Assembly (NCBI GenBank): GCA_903930515.1
Contig: CAIYYW010000017.1
Span: 1-16,982 of the forward strand
Direction of reading: 5' to 3'
Length of the DNA: 16,982 nucleotides
Source: an uncultured delta proteobacterium
GTDB taxonomy: Bacteria > RBG-13-61-14 > DRUE01
Made by a program: the position numbers and the translations under genes. This document shows, one piece after another, positions 15,259 to 16,982 of this stretch. The notes beneath the pieces are model-generated. The model did not search any database. It worked only from the letters and a program-made list of their open reading frames with translations, and was not told the DNA's origin. Each line of letters begins with the position of its first letter. Position 1 is the stretch's first letter.

Positions 15259-16047
15259 GTGCATCCGCTTTTGCTGGAGTTGGGTGGTTTTAAAATCTAC
15301 TCCTACAGCCTGATGCTGGTGATCGCATTCACGGTCTCCACCATCTATGCCTGGTTGGAAGCCAGGCGATTGGGAGAAAAACCGGAACCGGCGCTTGACC
15401 TGGCCGTCTTGATTTTCATCTTCTCCTTTGTCGGAGGCCGTTTGCTCCATTGCATCGTCAACTGGCAAATCTATCTGAAAGACCCGGTCCGGATCCTCAA
15501 AATCTGGGAAGGGGGATTGGTTTATTACGGAGGATTCCTGATGGTCTGCCTGGTGACCGCGGTCTATCTCAAGAGACAGCGGCTCAGCATCCCCAAATGG
15601 GCGGACATCATCGCCCCCTGCGCGATGATCACACTTTTTTTCGGAAGGATCGGCTGTTTTCTCAATGGATGCTGTTACGGCAGTCAGGCTCCCCAATGGC
15701 TCCCCTTCAAGGTCAAATACCCGATCAGCCAGATGCCCCTTCACCTGGCGGGAGTATCCCTTTACCCAACCCCGATTTACGAATCCATCGCAACCGCGAG
15801 CATCGCCCTGTTCCTGATCTGGCGCTCCCGGCATAAAAAATTTGCGGGGGAAATTTTCTGGCTGATGATGCTGCTTTACGCCCTGATCAGGTTTTTCCTG
15901 GAATATATCCGGGCGGACAGCCGCGGATACATCCCCGCGGTTCATCTTTTCACTTCCCAACTGATCAGCCTGCTGATTATTCCGACCAGTTTGTTTTTCC
16001 TGCTCAAAAACCATCTCCGGCCGGGAACGCAGGGGGTTGCGCAATGA
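15259..16047 (+). CDS. lgt: Phosphatidylglycerol-prolipoprotein diacylglyceryl transferase
   Basis: Lgt (EC 2.5.1.145) transfers diacylglycerol from phosphatidylglycerol to the lipobox Cys of prolipoproteins at the inner membrane, the step before LspA. The 262-residue protein has about seven hydrophobic segments. Family motifs: FIFSFVGGRLLH (53-64), GGLVYYGG (85-92) and the Lgt signature GRIGCFLNGCCYG (129-141, with the essential Arg R130). A PTPIYES segment (like H-P-T-Q-L-Y-E) and RFFLEYIRAD (R-x-x-x-E near the last helices) follow. The GTG start at 15259 has AGGGG seven bases upstream. The stop overlaps the ATG of the next gene as ATGA. The sequence is full length for the family. Confidence 0.95.
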   Translation: MHPLLLELGGFKIYSYSLMLVIAFTVSTIYAWLEARRLGEKPEPALDLAVLIFIFSFVGGRLLHCIVNWQIYLKDPVRILKIWEGGLVYYGGFLMVCLVTAVYLKRQRLSIPKWADIIAPCAMITLFFGRIGCFLNGCCYGSQAPQWLPFKVKYPISQMPLHLAGVSLYPTPIYESIATASIALFLIWRSRHKKFAGEIFWLMMLLYALIRFFLEYIRADSRGYIPAVHLFTSQLISLLIIPTSLFFLLKNHLRPGTQGVAQ

Positions 16048-16982
16048 AGGTGGTTTTGATCCGGCCCCCGAAAATACAGGGCGCGCTCGAGCGCAGTATG
16101 GTCCAGCATCCCGTCAATTTGCTTTATCTGGCCGCGGTTTTGCGGGAGCACGGGGGAAATTTTGAGCCGGAAATATGGGATTTTGAAGTGGAAAAATTCT
16201 CCGAAGAAATCGTGCGGGAAAAAGTCCGGGAGCGCAAGCCGAGCCTGGTCGGGATCACCGGTATGACCTGCAACATCAAGGTCGCGGATCGGATCATGGG
16301 ATGGATCAATGATGAAGACTCGGAAATCGTCACCGTGGTGGGCGGCCCTCATTGTTCCTCGATCCCGGAGCGCACCCTCCAGGAATTTAATAATTTTGAC
16401 CTGGCCGTGATCGGAGAGGGCGAGCAGACCTTGCTGGAAATCTGCCAAAAATTGCACGCCGGACAGGACTGGGAAGGGATCGCCGGAACCGCCTGGAGAA
16501 AGGGCTCGGAAATCGTCCGCGAGAGCGCCCGGGCCCCGATCCCGGACCTTGACTGGCTGCCCAACCCGGCCCGAGACCTGATCAACCATTCCCTTTACCG
16601 CGGCGCCAGCACCCCCGGCCTGGACGCCACCCGTCACAAAACCACCGAGTTGTTCACCTCGCGCGGCTGTCCGGAACAATGCATCTTTTGCGCGGCCCAT
16701 TTGGTCTTCGGGGGCAGGGTCCGGTTCCGGTCCGCGGAGCATATCTTCCTCGAAGTGGACGAGTGTATGGATAAATGGGGGTATCGTCACTTCACCATTG
16801 ATGACGACACCTTCACCTATAACCCGGCGAGGCTGCAAAAAATCTGCGCCGGATTCAAGGACCGGGCCATTACCTGGGACTGTGATACCCGAGTTAATGC
16901 AGTGACCAGAGAGATGTTAAAAATGATGGCCGAATCCGGCTGCAAAAAAGTGGCCCTGGGAGTGGAATCCGGAAGTCAGCGA
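16044..16982 (+). CDS. Radical SAM protein with cobalamin-binding-like N-terminal domain, C-terminus cut by window edge
   Basis: From ATG 16044 the frame stays open for 313 codons to the window end. The N-terminal ~150 residues look like a B12-binding domain of the BchE/class B type: MKVVLIRPP at the start, SLVGITGMT (67-75), VTVVGGPHCSSIPE (96-109) and AVIGEGEQT (121-129). The DxHxxG motif is not evident, which is common in this group. The radical SAM core follows with C209-x3-C213-x2-C216 (SRGCPEQCIFC), FTIDDDTF and the beta-strand end GVESGSQR. Such enzymes use S-adenosylmethionine and often cobalamin for methylations or ring and carbon-skeleton changes; the substrate cannot be told. The four-base overlap with lgt implies co-translation, so a membrane-lipid or envelope substrate is possible but only inferred. 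Confidence 0.85.
   Translation, partial: MKVVLIRPPKIQGALERSMVQHPVNLLYLAAVLREHGGNFEPEIWDFEVEKFSEEIVREKVRERKPSLVGITGMTCNIKVADRIMGWINDEDSEIVTVVGGPHCSSIPERTLQEFNNFDLAVIGEGEQTLLEICQKLHAGQDWEGIAGTAWRKGSEIVRESARAPIPDLDWLPNPARDLINHSLYRGASTPGLDATRHKTTELFTSRGCPEQCIFCAAHLVFGGRVRFRSAEHIFLEVDECMDKWGYRHFTIDDDTFTYNPARLQKICAGFKDRAITWDCDTRVNAVTREMLKMMAESGCKKVALGVESGSQR

Overview
The window (16,982 bp, fairly GC-rich, almost fully coding) comes from the chromosome of a Gram-negative-type bacterium. It encodes Lgt and LspA (lipoprotein maturation), Psd and PssA (phosphatidylethanolamine synthesis) and several Sec-type secreted proteins. The run ilvD-ilvB-ilvN-ilvC-psd-pssA-leuA is an arrangement I associate with deltaproteobacteria-like and several uncultured diderm lineages. 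Together with the cobalamin-binding-type radical SAM gene this suggests an anaerobic or uncultured diderm, but the phylum cannot be fixed from the sequence. No tRNA, rRNA, CRISPR array, insertion sequence or phage gene was seen.

Left part (1-4616): a secreted GH38 alpha-mannosidase on the minus strand, cut by the left edge, stands head-to-head with a secreted clan GH-A-like TIM-barrel glycosidase (2312-3778, +). They share a 65-bp intergenic region holding two overlapping divergent sigma-70-like promoters. A secreted six-TPR protein (3870-4616) follows. This looks like a small glycan-processing neighbourhood.

Middle switch (4617-5159): a 190-bp intergenic stretch carries four tandem 7-bp repeats and a near-consensus promoter whose predicted start point lies almost on the ATG of a small YdcH/DUF465-like protein. 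A strong intrinsic terminator follows, preceded by a four-codon ORF (M-L-L-F) with a purine-rich upstream sequence. The branched-chain operon begins 50 bp after the terminator, so the layout may be an attenuator.

Right part (5160-16982): a tightly packed plus-strand block. ilvD, ilvB, ilvN and ilvC give the common isoleucine/valine steps. psd and pssA, overlapping their neighbours, make phosphatidylethanolamine. leuA and leuC give the first steps of leucine synthesis; leuD and leuB are absent from the window. lspA and lgt process lipoproteins, and a radical SAM gene overlaps lgt by ATGA and runs off the right edge. Several junctions overlap (ilvC/psd, psd/pssA, pssA/leuA, lgt/radical SAM), implying translational coupling. 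An internal promoter precedes ilvC, and GC-rich palindromes sit in the few non-coding gaps (before ilvD, ilvD/ilvB, leuA/leuC). No gene-free stretch exceeds 300 bp; the longest is 4617-4806.
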